Part shown: piece after piece, positions 21,101 through 30,155 of the stretch
How positions within the stretch are numbered: the first letter of the stretch is position 1
Layout of the letters: every line of letters begins with the position of its first letter
NCBI GenBank assembly: GCA_033239005.1
Contig: BSQZ01000005.1
Span: 2,396,501-2,460,500 of the forward strand
Origin: Lamellibrachia satsuma
Taxonomy: Eukaryota; Annelida; Polychaeta; Sabellida; Siboglinidae
Direction: 5' to 3'
DNA length: 64,000 nt
Made by a program: the position numbers and the translations under genes
Notes under the pieces: generated by a model
What the model was told of the DNA's origin: nothing
What the model saw: only the letters and a program-made list of their open reading frames with translations
The model's database searches: none

Positions 21101-22327
21101 TGTAAAAACCTTTGCATTCCTTTCCAAACTGAACACTCACCAGTTCGAGCAGAATTGTCAACTCAGTAATTTAAGTGATGTGTAATTAACAAGGTGCTTA
21201 ATACTGCAGCAATTTGCAACAAAACTTAAGTAATCGTAGTAGTAGCTGATTGGCTAAGCTATAGTGACTGGGGTCAAACCAGTACTGTTTTAAACAGTTT
21301 TCCATTCCTTTTGTTACATCATTATATGATTACAACTTTCAGTCGTATAATAATAATAAAAGTCATTATATTATTATTATATAACTGTCAAACTCATTAG
21401 AGATATGTTCTTTGTAGTGTTCTAGGTTTACAAAATAGCACCTGTCATTAAAAAAGTACATTTTTCTTGGTACCCACACAGGACAGGCGTTGTGTAGAAA
21501 GGCTTTACCACATTGTGATACATACACATTTAGCTTTATGGCGGCATTAAATGTCACTTAAAGACATGTCAAAGATATAAAAATGTTGTATTCTGCCATT
21601 GGAGACGTGTGATTATTATTATGGTTTTTGTATGGTCACAACATCGGTAGAACTTTTGGAAAGTTTGCCAACACCTGATTCATTTTCATTCTATTTATTC
21701 ATTATGATATTCACATTGTGGTATTTTCATTCTGAATGTCTTAAACTATGATGTCAATGTAGAGTAAAGTATTACGGTTATATGTTTTTAGTGTCTGCCT
21801 TCAGGGCGTGGTCTTGGGACATTCACGATAATGAGGCACGTTATTAATAGATCATCTAAATCATTACCATAAGAACACCTTATGACAGTGGGAAAGTGCA
21901 ATGTGTTGGCATATGTCACATACCTTGCTCTTTATCAATCTTATGGTTTATTGTGGGTGCGAGCATGTTGGCATGTGTGCACACTATATTTCCGGACTCC
22001 CAGGCAGGGATATACTACACCTTTCTTGGGGGTATTTACCTCCTCACGTTACCGAATGAAGGGCTGCTGCAAGATTATATAACCTGACTCTGAGGTTCGG
22101 CAACCTTTTGTGCCCTATGATTTATGTAAATTGCATCAGCCTGTGAACAGGGCAGAGATTTGTTGTGATTTTGTTTGTTACTTTGATGAGTGACGTCACA
22201 CAGTTTGCAAGATTGCCATGTGGTCTACATTTATGAAGGATTATGTTGATGTTGAGTTGTGTTTCCTCCACAGCATATGCTTACAAGAGACCGGTTCCTC
22301 GACGATGTGCCAACGTCCAACGTATGA
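3063..22327 (+). CDS. PPFIBP1: Liprin-beta (PTPRF-interacting-protein-binding family), 3' part, 20 exons
   Basis: Liprin-betas are cytoplasmic scaffolds that bind liprin-alpha and act at presynaptic active zones and cell-adhesion sites. Twenty exons join with consistent phases: 3063-3194, 3382-3493, 4434-4493, 8340-8401, 8854-8938, 9252-9340, 9712-9799, 10470-10615, 11324-11594, 13195-13330, 13756-13872, 14171-14321, 14678-14789, 15081-15169, 16173-16298, 16794-16925, 17421-17609, 18190-18354, 20737-20799 and 22274-22327. They give 792 codons plus TGA. Order of parts: coiled coil (residues 1-150), linker with the GKGFFKLR and SAPNL signatures (~330-348), LFGRLRRSSSQDL (~390-402), SAM1 (~434-512), SAM2 (~521-582), SAM3 (~603-680), basic tail and C-terminus TSNV. 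The SAM triplet, with WLDDIGLPQYKDQF and RVMEWLRCIDLSEYAPNLRG, is diagnostic of liprin-beta rather than liprin-alpha or kazrin. The N-terminus is missing. A small exon after 17609 or 18354 may be missed. Confidence 0.95.
3382..3493 (+). CDS. PPFIBP1: Liprin-beta visible exon 2 (coiled coil)
   Basis: Encodes KRIDELQSRLNDRTIEVTEL and onward, ending in a Ser-rich turn. The acceptor is TTTTCCAG and the donor CAG/GTATGT. The phase runs 0 to 1. Confidence 0.88.
4434..4493 (+). CDS. PPFIBP1: Liprin-beta visible exon 3, 60-bp, possibly optional
   Basis: This 60-bp exon reads FFRDRTMEREKTLERLKRK, a highly basic coiled-coil stretch. The acceptor is TTTGCAG and the donor AAC/GTAAGG. Phase 1 on both sides means that skipping it keeps the frame (exon 2 to exon 4), so it may be a cassette exon. 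Confidence 0.75.
6818..6923. repeat. 53-bp tandem duplication
   Basis: Two copies of a 53-bp unit beginning GAGATGACACCC and containing CAGACACTTTT, about 85% alike by eye. Intronic. Confidence 0.7.
7418..7620. repeat. Degenerate TTATGTTnATTCT repeat
   Basis: Several imperfect copies of a unit of roughly 50 bp built on TGTGTTATGCTTGTTC and AACTGTTATGTTAA. Intronic and low-complexity. Confidence 0.5.
7855..7965 (+). repeat. G-rich GGGTGGTGGGTGGA minisatellite
   Basis: About eight imperfect copies of GGGTGGTGGGTGGA on the sense strand of the liprin-beta intron. Closely spaced GGG runs fit the pattern for DNA or RNA G-quadruplexes. Confidence 0.85.
8340..8401 (+). CDS. PPFIBP1: Liprin-beta visible exon 4 (coiled coil)
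   Basis: Encodes TEVERLKHAVETLMITNEEK, with regular heptad hydrophobics. The acceptor is TTTCTGCAG and the donor AAG/GTATTG. The phase runs 1 to 0. Confidence 0.88.
8854..8938 (+). CDS. PPFIBP1: Liprin-beta visible exon 5 (coiled coil end)
   Basis: Encodes DSRIRDMEHLLKRYKKMEEH and onward, matching the DSRIxxxExLL pattern near the end of the liprin-beta coiled coil. The acceptor is TTTTCCAG and the donor AAG/GTAGGA. The phase runs 0 to 1. Confidence 0.9.
8948..9036 (-). mobile_element. CR1 LINE 3'-end fragment
   Basis: This ~89-bp stretch is the reverse complement of the 3' tail of the CR1 element at 59.1-60.5 kb. Shared blocks include GATGGCAAG, GTGGACAAGGAAGCCATTG and the TTAACAAGA tail repeats. 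Only the 3' untranslated end is present, as in severely 5'-truncated LINE copies. It starts 10 bp after the exon 5 donor. Confidence 0.85.
9252..9340 (+). CDS. PPFIBP1: Liprin-beta visible exon 6
   Basis: Encodes LEQLGFTTDDSSDTTSNNSL and onward, a Ser/Thr/Asp-rich linker. The acceptor is GACACAG and the donor CAG/GTATGT. The phase runs 1 to 0. Confidence 0.88.
9712..9799 (+). CDS. PPFIBP1: Liprin-beta visible exon 7
   Basis: Encodes MERLEIVEVQDVIRRHRQAM followed by a short proline/serine stretch. The acceptor is TTTTCAG and the donor CAG/GTATCG. The phase runs 0 to 1. Confidence 0.85.
9800..10469. other. PPFIBP1: Liprin-beta intron
   Basis: No supported exon or repeat is seen. The AT/GC mix is ordinary. 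Confidence 0.6.
10470..10615 (+). CDS. PPFIBP1: Liprin-beta visible exon 8 (Ser/Pro linker)
   Basis: Encodes a disordered linker containing SPPSTINCHSPSPKHM and TRSNSCENV. The acceptor is TTTGCAG and the donor CAA/GTAAGA. The phase runs 1 to 0. The Ser-Pro motifs could be phosphorylation sites (inference). Confidence 0.82.
10616..11323. other. PPFIBP1: Liprin-beta intron
   Basis: Open frames here lack splice support and look random. No recognisable element. Confidence 0.6.
11324..11594 (+). CDS. PPFIBP1: Liprin-beta visible exon 9 (Ser/Pro linker, GKGFFKLR motif)
   Basis: This is the largest liprin exon here: 90 codons plus one base. A disordered Ser/Thr/Pro segment with RLPPLPPKN (a possible SH3 ligand) is followed by SKSFKSFGKGFFKLRNSG and SSAPNL, the conserved liprin-beta signature before the SAM region. 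The acceptor is TGTTGTAG and the donor CTAG/GTTGGA. Confidence 0.92.
11595..13194. other. PPFIBP1: Liprin-beta intron with candidate microexon
   Basis: A 1.6-kb AT-rich intron. It contains one CRE-type TGACGTCA (11910-11917) and the proposed 39-bp exon at 12123-12161. Nothing else is recognised. Confidence 0.6.
12123..12161 (+). CDS. PPFIBP1: Candidate 39-bp liprin-beta microexon
   Basis: The acceptor is CTTTCAAAAAACAG, preceded by a pyrimidine-rich tract, and the donor is AAG/GTAACG. The 39 bp are phase 1 on both sides, which fits between visible exons 9 and 10. It would insert about 13 residues, FSCSSYSDVEWE plus a junction residue, between SAPNL and the ETE segment. The peptide is protein-like and stop-free only in this frame. 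Family-level conservation could not be checked, so this is a strong-looking inference rather than an established exon. Confidence 0.55.
13195..13330 (+). CDS. PPFIBP1: Liprin-beta visible exon 10, with GC splice donor
   Basis: Encodes ETEAEEEALKDRMAQQYKTL, a Gln-rich stretch and KKSKGGIRRLFG. It continues into exon 11 as LFGRLRRSSSQDL, the conserved liprin-beta motif. The acceptor is CACATTACAG. To keep the motif the exon must end at 13330, where the intron begins GCAAGT rather than GT. The phase runs 1 to 2. Confidence 0.9.
13756..13872 (+). CDS. PPFIBP1: Liprin-beta visible exon 11
   Basis: Encodes LRRSSSQDLNTDHLEDFKRN and then GVRATAGPRLGWSRDL, a near-invariant liprin-beta block just before SAM1. 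The acceptor is GTTGTAG and the donor AC/GTGAGT. Phase 2 on both sides. Confidence 0.95.
14171..14321 (+). CDS. PPFIBP1: Liprin-beta visible exon 12 (SAM1, first part)
   Basis: Encodes VPFPQWDTDRIALWLHSMGL through LLRASSQDLEK, helices 1-4 of the first SAM domain. The acceptor is CTGCGCAG and the donor AAG/GTATGG. The phase runs 2 to 0. Confidence 0.96.
14678..14789 (+). CDS. PPFIBP1: Liprin-beta visible exon 13 (SAM1, end)
   Basis: Encodes ELGMRNYFHRKKLQLALQSA, the last SAM1 helix with its HRKKL signature, and a linker. The acceptor is CCCGCAG and the donor ACCA/GTACGG. The phase runs 0 to 1. Confidence 0.96.
15081..15169 (+). CDS. PPFIBP1: Liprin-beta visible exon 14 (SAM2, first part)
   Basis: Encodes WLDDIGLPQYKDQFAEARVD then GRMLHYLTV, a nearly invariant part of the second SAM domain. 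The acceptor is GTTTTCAG and the donor GTG/GTCAGT. The phase runs 1 to 0. Confidence 0.97.
15211..15845. repeat. 30-bp minisatellite in liprin-beta intron
   Basis: The unit is 30 bp, TGTTATTTAGGGTCATGCTC plus CAGGGGTCA. The copies are almost perfect from about 15226 to 15440 and progressively diverged to about 15845, a one-sided gradient. The array begins within 60 bp of the exon 14 donor. The repetitive open frames across it are by-products of a period divisible by three. Confidence 0.95.
16173..16298 (+). CDS. PPFIBP1: Liprin-beta visible exon 15 (SAM2, end)
   Basis: Encodes DDLIGLKVTNALHHLSIKQG then IWVLRNNDF, completing SAM2, and the RRPAPDE linker. The acceptor is TCTACCAG and the donor GAG/GTGAGT. 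Phase 0 on both sides. Confidence 0.97.
16794..16925 (+). CDS. PPFIBP1: Liprin-beta visible exon 16 (SAM3, first part)
   Basis: Encodes WTNHRVMEWLRCIDLSEYAP then NLRGSGVHGGLM, the start of SAM3. The acceptor is TTCACAG and the donor ATG/GTGTGT. Phase 0 on both sides. Confidence 0.97.
17421..17609 (+). CDS. PPFIBP1: Liprin-beta visible exon 17 (SAM3, end)
   Basis: Encodes VLEPRFTAEVFACILSISST then KTLLRRHLNAHFIALIG, completing SAM3, and a linker. The acceptor is TTGTTTCAG and the donor AAG/GTTTGT. Phase 0 on both sides. Confidence 0.97.
18008..18189. repeat. ~60-bp tandem repeat carrying the exon 18 splice acceptor
   Basis: Three copies (spacing about 62 and 57 bp) of a unit containing GGATGGGAGAAAGA and GCAGTTAGTCTGAGTCTGTAG, plus a degenerate leading half. 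The last copy supplies the real 3' splice site of exon 18, ending at 18189. The two upstream copies carry the same pyrimidine/TGTAG segment at 18070 and 18132. Confidence 0.85.
18190..18354 (+). CDS. PPFIBP1: Liprin-beta visible exon 18 (basic tail)
   Basis: Encodes LRKNHGLFGHKRTKSEDCAD then FVCPLD, matching the LRKKK...YVCP segment that follows SAM3 in liprin-betas, and then a Thr/Arg-rich tail. The acceptor is CTGTATCTGTAG and the donor ACG/GTGAGT. Phase 0 on both sides. Confidence 0.9.
18355..20736. other. PPFIBP1: Liprin-beta intron (2.4 kb)
   Basis: Contains an alternating purine-pyrimidine CACACA/TGCACG stretch at about 18925-19000. A 10-bp inverted repeat, GTGCCCAAGC at 20636-20645 and its complement at 20682-20691, lies just upstream of exon 19. 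A small additional exon is possible here but none is supported. Confidence 0.5.
20737..20799 (+). CDS. PPFIBP1: Liprin-beta visible exon 19
   Basis: Encodes QTAREIGAFSQELSTLT, corresponding to the conserved IGAFSxGxxxLT block near the liprin-beta C-terminus. The acceptor is CTAACAG and the donor ACA/GTAAGT. Phase 0 on both sides, 21 codons. Confidence 0.95.
20800..22273. other. PPFIBP1: Last liprin-beta intron
   Basis: No repeat family or exon is recognised. A perfect CRE-type octamer, TGACGTCA, lies at 22191-22198, about 75 bp before the last exon. Confidence 0.6.
22274..22327 (+). CDS. PPFIBP1: Liprin-beta last exon and stop
   Basis: Encodes HMLTRDRFLDDVPTSNV followed by TGA (22325-22327), continuing LT from exon 19 to restore the family's LTHML motif. 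The C-terminus SNV resembles the ending of vertebrate PPFIBP1 and could act as a class I PDZ ligand (S-x-V type; inference). The acceptor is TCCTCCACAG. Confidence 0.95.
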   Translation, partial: HMLTRDRFLDDVPTSNV

Positions 22328-23422
22328 TGAGTATGATGGCACCACAACTTTCGATCAAGTTCACCATAGCCATGGCATCCATGGTCATGTGATCAGACTT
22401 TGGACAAGTGCTGCTTGGACCGCAGCTACTGTCACCATGTCAATGCTTGGATTAAAGTTCATGTTGCCATAACAACAGAAATGGTGTGAATGCTGTGCAT
22501 GTGACAAATGATTTGACATTGACACAGAAACTCAGAAACACAGAAAGTGCCTTGCTTTTTGCTGAGACAAGGATATTTTAAGGGTCAAGTTCAGTGTACA
22601 TTACTTGGGGCCTTAATCTTACATCTGTTCACCAATGACCGTCTTAGGAACAACTGTTGGACCACTTATTTCCATGTGTCAAATACACAGGCAAATTAGA
22701 CGTTATAATTGCCTGGAAAGAATACATATAGTTGCCAACAGGGTTCCTATACTTGAAGACTGCACATAAAGACTGCATTTACATTATCTCATCATAGAAT
22801 GTAATACTTGTGGTCTCTGTCTCTAAGAATTGGTTGACTGCAAACGTTGCGTGTGATTGTATTCTTGGCTTTGGACAACAACTACAATTGGCTTGTCTTG
22901 TCTTTATGTTGTTTATTTGTATCTAAATGATTATATGAGGTGTTATTGCATTTGTTTATGTCATGTTTAATTACCTTTGCTTTTGAATTAAAAGAGCCAA
23001 ACGAAGACGCACGAATGTCACCCAAGTTGTACATAGACAGGCCCACCATGCGGACACACTTCATAACGATGTTGACTAATTAATGTTACTGTTATAATAA
23101 TCAAATTATTCCTGTTCACAAATATGAACACCAGGAAGATCACCACAATGATATACGAATGCGAAAAAAAATATTCAACATTTCTTTGTTTTTGTTGTTC
23201 CTGTGCATTAAGTGTCTTTATTTCAGTTTGTGAACACCCACTTATCACATCGCCTGTTCGAACAGTAGATATCAACTCCAAACCAATGCTTCTAAATTTC
23301 ACTGTTCATGTGACATTGAAGTTATTTTTGTGCCTTGTGTTAGCTGCCACCAGTTTATACATAAAACAAATTTGATGTGTTAACATTTGCATGTCACACC
23401 TAGTTACCCAGCTAGCAAAATT
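22328..23422 (+). other. Probable liprin-beta 3' UTR and flank
   Basis: Sequence after the stop codon. A possible ATTAAA polyadenylation signal is at 22451-22456; no canonical AATAAA was noticed nearby. No gene is recognised up to the 59-bp repeat. Confidence 0.45.
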
Positions 23423-24119
23423 GATTGTGCCAATGATGACTGTAAAACAACAACTGGGCCAATGCTGGCTGTCATTGGCTAAACTGGCATTGGTTTGCCA
23501 TTAAAAACATTATTGGGCCAATGCTGGCTGTCATTGGCTAAACTGGCATTGGTTTGCCATTAAAAACATTATTGGGACAATGATGGCTGTCATTGGCTAA
23601 ACTGGCATTGGCTTGCCATTAAAAAAACATTATTGGGACAATGATGGCTGGCATTGGCTATACTGGCATTGGCTTGCCATGACAAAACATTGGGACAATG
23701 ATAGCTGTGATTGGCTAGCCTAAATTGGCATTGGATTGCAATTGAAAACATGATTGGGCCAATGATTGCTATCGTTGGTTCAACTGGCATTGGCTTGCCA
23801 TGACAAAACATTGGGACAATGATAGCTGTCATTGGCTAGCCTAAACTGGCATTGGATTGCCATTGAAAACATGATTGGGCCAATGATTGCTGTCGTTGGT
23901 TCAACTGGCATTGGCTTGCCATGAAAAACATGACTGGGCCAATATTGGCTGTCATTGACTAAACTGGCATTGGTTTGTCATTAAGAAACATTATTGGGAC
24001 AATGATGGCTGTCTGGCTAAACTGGCATTGGCTTGCCATGAAAAAAACATGATTGGGCCAATGGCAATGGTGGCTGTCATTGGCTCAACTAGCATGCATT
24101 GCCATTGGCTTGCCATTAC
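23423..24119. repeat. 59-bp minisatellite rich in CCAAT/ATTGG boxes
   Basis: About twelve imperfect copies of a 59-bp unit containing GGGCCAATG, GTCATTGGCTAAACTGGCAT and TTGGTTTGCCATTA. Each unit carries three to four CCAAT pentamers in both orientations. Some copies have extra 4-8 bp insertions (GCCTA). Confidence 0.95.
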
Positions 24120-25084
24120 GCGAAGTGATGTAAAATGCCCTGTATAGATGAATCATCTGTAAATGCATAAACAGTAAAGTCTGGTCATAATGCGTTGATA
24201 ATATTATGTATAGTTACCGGTGCAATTTTAGACCCACGCCAGTTTTCGATCCATTGTCGGGGGCATTGAAATATCGCGTTAGAGACGTCACAGCGTCCGT
24301 TTACGACAATAACGAGACAGAGTCTTGTCTGAGCAAAATATATTTTGATATATAATATAACATGGAACACGTTTATGATATACATACCTTGATAAAAAAA
24401 ACTGACTTTGCATGCTTACCAGACATTATTATTGAGCGTCTGCTGACGAGTGTCTCGTTCTTGGCAACGTGACAATAATAGCCTTTTTGTGGTAGATGTA
24501 TGGCAAGCTAATATTGTCATAAAAGTAGGAATAATTAAAATGTGTTAAATACACGAGAGAAAAAAATGTACTACATTAACGTTATATATTCAATACAAGT
24601 GTATGTGTTTTATAAAGCGCTATGTCAAGCCTGGTTGTTATAAAAAATTTACATAATTGGAACAAAGTAGTAAAATTAAACACGATTGTCTGTACGGCTT
24701 GCCATAAATATAGGTCGAATTCCGCCGGTTTCCTCTACTCGCGTGACGTGGTTCAGATGTTCAATATTCGTAAGTTTTTTACTCAAAACAACTGTTTTAA
24801 TAATTTTTTTGTATTGAATAAATGAAGTAGCTTTTGCTGATTTGGTATATCGATCTCTTCAGATTTTTTTAAACGGCATATTCTATTAAGTCGAAAACTA
24901 CACCGACCAGTATACTCCACGACAATGCCATGTGCTATATTGCTATACGTCGCTGACAAACCCCAGTTGACATACTGGTAAACCCGTATGTTAGCCCCAG
25001 AAGTGGCCCAATGAAAACTGAAGAAGGCTGGTTGTTTTAATATCATAACGCATGAATGATATTTCCTTCCCAGACAAGTGATTA
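24120..25084. other. Intergenic; no gene seen
   Basis: AT-rich. The part at about 24930-24985, with GCCATGTG and GCTGACAAACCCCA, resembles 28405-28455, so a diverged dispersed repeat is likely. No coding sequence is supported. Confidence 0.5.
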
Positions 25085-25960
25085 GTTTGAATGTATGGAA
25101 TGATAGCGCGCACCGGCGAAGCTCAAACCTCCGTCGTCGAACGTTGTAAACACGCTGCTGCAGTCGCTATACATTCGGCGTTCATTGATATGACCCGATA
25201 TGATTATGCGCATGCGCTGTTTTTCTCAAGACACACGAGTTGGTTAACTGTATATATTACGAAGGTAAGTCAAGGAATTTCCATTATATTTCATAAGAAA
25301 GATATTTGACATAAACATAGGATATAGCAGTAACAATCGTTTATGTGTAAGGAAGAACTTGACATGTGTTACATAACAATTTAATAGCTGAATACACATG
25401 CACCATCAATGCCAATGGCATTGATTGACAATGCTAGGTACATTACATTCTGTGTAAAAATTGTCTATTGAGAATTGACCCAGAATGTGTGACCTCCATC
25501 TTTATTTTTGATGGTCTTGCATATGCATATCATAATATTATGCAAATGAACGTGTGACCTTAAATGTTACAAATATCAACCAATGAAAGACTGACGAATC
25601 ATATGGAGTTTTCGCGGGGCGTCCCGGAGCGACTTTGACCGAGGTAAGCCCGTGTTTACTTTTACCTTGCGAATAGTAGTTAAAATTAAGGATAAATATT
25701 AATCGAACAACTTTAGCATGTCAATAAATAAAATTTTAAGTATTTCAGCTTTATAATGATGTGTGTGTTACGATTGTGGGTTTGTTCGGACGAGTACAGC
25801 GTCGTTCGGGAAATTAGCTATGCGCGCGCTGTTTAGCGTTTGAAAGTGCGTTTGCGTTGAGTTTAATCGCGGCGCGGCCGCTGGTTCCTGGGGGAGCGGT
25901 GCCGGTGCGAGATGGGCGCACGTCATGTAAATTACTAAATACTTTGTACTAACAACCTTA
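25085..25960 (+). promoter_or_regulatory. CpG-rich promoter-like region with candidate non-coding first exons
   Basis: A GC- and CpG-rich island in AT-rich surroundings. It contains a perfect NRF-1 type site TGCGCATGCGC (25207-25217), an octamer ATGCAAAT (25540-25547), a CCAAT box (25580-25584), GCGGGGCG and GCGGCGCGGCCGC. Strong + strand donors follow: GAAG/GTAAGT at 25264/25265 and CGAG/GTAAGC at 25643/25644. The combination fits one or two transcription starts with untranslated first exons. The downstream gene is unknown; Dispatched is 31 kb away. Confidence 0.4.
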
Positions 25961-26596
25961 TTATTATTATAGGCTTATTGTGAGCAAGTAATTCAAGTTT
26001 ATGCTTGTTCAGCATTAGCAAATTAAGTTAGTTTTTAATAGATTTTCAACTGTTAGCACTCAGACTGGGAACGTAGGCTGTAACGCTCTGTTCTAATAAT
26101 TTAGGTCAAGTCGTTTTGCGCAATTCAAAATCCACGCAATCGAAGTGTTTGTAACCAACTGCTGTTAGATTTAATGGGAACAAGTAATTATAGATATATC
26201 AATGTTGTGTGATATTAATAATCATTAAGATGACTCTTGTTAAAATGTTATATTTTTACAATTTAAAAGTTGTATTGGTAACTTCCGGTTTGTGCGTGAG
26301 CAAGGCGCAATTTTTAGTGGGTCTGACGTCGTGATATTTCAGTATTTAAATCCACGCCATCTGCCCTTTTAGAATTATGTGCTGACAATTTTGCATGCAA
26401 ACAATCAATCAAACATCTGTTATTTCTTGTGTCCTTCCCTTATATCATGTTTGATACCGAAATAAATTAAGTAAAATGAGAGTTTTGTTGAGCAATTGTT
26501 TGAACTTTTTTACACATACTTTTTTATTATTTCTACACGTACTTTTAATGCACAACGTGCGTGCATTCGTGCGTATAATATGTGTGTGTGTGCGGT

Positions 26597-27680
<1,084 letters not shown>

Positions 27681-27684
27681 AATC

Positions 27685-28057
27685 GGTCAAAGGTCAATGG
27701 AGGTAAAATAATCAGGTCACTAGAGTAAATATTATGGTCAACAATTACAGCCTCTATTGACTTGATAGCATCCCAATCCATACTTAATAAAAAATAAATA
27801 AGCCATTAAGACCCGTAAATAGGTCAAAGGTCAAGTTGTGATTAACTTGGTCATTAAAGGGTATTAAGGTCAATGTGTACATACATTCTCTCTTAAACCC
27901 CTAGCTGATCCCACATGTCATTCACAATCACTTAATTAGGTATTTTTTCAACATAAATAGGTAATTGTTCAACATAAATGGGTCATTGTAGGTCAAGGTC
28001 AAATAGGTAGGTCAGCTCAAGGTCACACATTATTAGGTCAACATTTTAGGGTCCTCT
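27685..28057 (+). promoter_or_regulatory. Cluster of AGGTCA nuclear-receptor half-sites
   Basis: About a dozen GGTCA cores lie on the + strand within 370 bp. They include a perfect DR1, AGGTCAAAGGTCA (27821-27833), a near-perfect DR1 (27685-27696) and a DR0, AGGTCAAGGTCA (27990-28001). The spacing is loosely repetitive, so this may be a decayed minisatellite. Binding is inferred from the motif only. Confidence 0.5.
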
Positions 28058-28586
28058 AACCTTTTATTCCACCTCAATATCTTCTTTAGTACATATTACG
28101 CCATGTTCCCCTGCATTCAGTGGCAGCGCAGCCACCAAACAGAAAGGTCACAAGAAATGGACTCGATTCCATAACACAAAATAGACCCTTTTCTGGAAGA
28201 CAAAAAGTGGAATAACTTTGCAAATAATAAAGATATTGAAAAAATTCAAAAAGGATGATAAACCGCATAACATACTTTATCAGACAGAAGTGTTTAAATG
28301 ATTATAAAACAATTTTGAATTTTTTTGTAATATACCTAACAATGCATTTTATTTTTAATGGCACTCGATCGATCAATTACTCCATCATCCGTGACCATGA
28401 TCATGCCATGTGCGACATACTACGTGCGGCGTCTACGCTGACAAACCCCACAGGACATAGAAAAAAATAGAAGAAACTTGCGCAAAAGACTCATATTCTA
28501 AATATCTAATTAACTGACAGTTATGTCATCGTTGGCGTTGCAATGGCAATGCAAACAAATTGTTAGAACACCATGACATGGACATG
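28058..28586. other. Intergenic; no gene seen
   Basis: AT-rich. The stretch 28405-28455 resembles 24930-24985 (shared GCCATGTG and CGCTGACAAACCCCA). No coding sequence is supported. Confidence 0.4.
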
Positions 28587-28631
28587 GTTGTCCACGTATA
28601 TCACATGGTCTATGTGATATACGTGGACAAC
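28587..28631. repeat. Perfect 20-bp inverted repeat with 5-nt loop
   Basis: GTTGTCCACGTATATCACAT at 28587-28606 is exactly reverse-complemented at 28612-28631, separated by GGTCT. The pairing stops at both ends, so no longer stem exists. Confidence 0.97.
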
Positions 28632-29658
28632 ATCCAACACTTATTCACCAGGTGTCACTATCATCCTCTGGTTGTATATCGTAAATATCTGCCATGCCAT
28701 CCCAGAATTCGCAGTAATTGCAAACATATTGCCATATTTTGCGGGGTCAAAGTAGAATGTTTAATTGCTTGAGGATTTCATATATAGCAGGTCATTCCAT
28801 GTGAATTCAACCATTGGGTGTTGCATTGCACAAAAATTTGAGTGTTCTAGCTCCATTAGTTTTCGAGCTATGCCTATGGGAGTTTTAAAATGAATAAAAT
28901 TATTCATATTTCACAGGTTAATATCTCATGAACTAATCAACCTATATCAATAAAACTTGGTGGAATTGTTGTCTGCAATGTATAAATCACATAACCATAA
29001 TTAAAACATACATACTATTGATGGTTAATGTGCACTAAATTGATAAATCGATTGTGCGCTAGATACACATCTCTCAGTTAAAAGTGTTACATGTTTGGTA
29101 TTTGTTAGGGTTGGGGGAAACTCACTTATTTTAGTGACATTGTCAGATCCCAGGAGCTCCTATGATATTTGATTGCCAAATATGTCAGGAGAAATAAAAT
29201 ACCACTTTTTTTAATTGGTGAAGATTCTGCATGATTTCTTACTTTTTTGTGAACTAAAGCTGAAAAGTGTGATTTTTGAGTGAAAAATCTGTTTTTGGCA
29301 TAATTTCATCAACTATAGGGATACAATCATGATTTAACTATCTAATCCTATGTTTTCAGACACAAGGAATCCATTAAAACCATAGTCAAAAGCTTAAGAA
29401 GGGTCACTTGCATGAAAATAGTATTTTCTATTGACAAACAGGCTTTTGTCAAGTAAAAAATTATTTGTCATATATATGTTATTTTTGGTCCAATAGTAAT
29501 GGTTAATGAGTCCTTATACATGTTTTCAGTTATGAGGAACTAATTTAGTTACTCTCTGACACCACTAATGCATTCCTTTATGTGTTTTGGTCAACATGAC
29601 ATTGATAGACATCTACTGTCAGTCTTATCAAGGCATGATGACATCATGGCGACATATA
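28632..29658. other. Intergenic; possible old repeat, no gene
   Basis: AT-rich sequence starting near GGTCATTCCATGTGAATTCA (28790-28809), which has the feel of a dispersed repeat, but I cannot assign a family. No open frame is supported. Confidence 0.35.
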
Positions 29659-29892
29659 TCATTGCCATTTTTTGCAAATTATATTTCTTGAGGAAGACAC
29701 CACCCAGTACCCAGTTAGCTTTATAGAAAATGGTTGTTTGCATTCTACTTCAACATAATCCCCAGGTGTGGGATATCCCCATTGATAATGGCTACCCATC
29801 TGGACATGGTACACATGGTCAGTGACAACTGAGTCATTATCAGTTGACTTGCAGTACACAACATACAAAACGTTTTCTCCATTTCCTCCCAA
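29659..29892 (-). other. Unidentified protein-like open frame
   Basis: A 77-codon minus-strand frame with non-random composition, containing YPTPGDYVEVECKQPFSIK and GYWVVSSSRNIICKKW. Composition and absence of low complexity suggest a fragment of a real, perhaps transposon-derived, protein. The overlapping frame upstream (to 29948) looks like a continuation after a frame change. I do not recognise the family. Confidence 0.25.
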
Positions 29893-30155
29893 AGTGTCAC
29901 ATACTGTTGAATCACTTCAGTTGCATCAACCATACAACTGGCTGACATGTATCATGTCAGCTGAAGGAGCTGAGATGGATTTTAAGGCAAGACTGTGGAC
30001 CTCCATATCACTGAAATACAGATTCTCCAGCCTTTCTTCACAAGAGATGTCATTAATTTCACACACACCCACACTACACACTCAGCTCTGGTCTTGATAT
30101 AACATCTACTCTATGGCACTGATCTCATTGAGTGTATGACATAACCTCTCATGGG

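Noticed and set aside
23423..24119. CRISPR-like array
   Set aside because: Repeats are contiguous and degenerate with no unique spacers, in a eukaryotic genome. The same applies to the 30-, 32- and 38-bp arrays.
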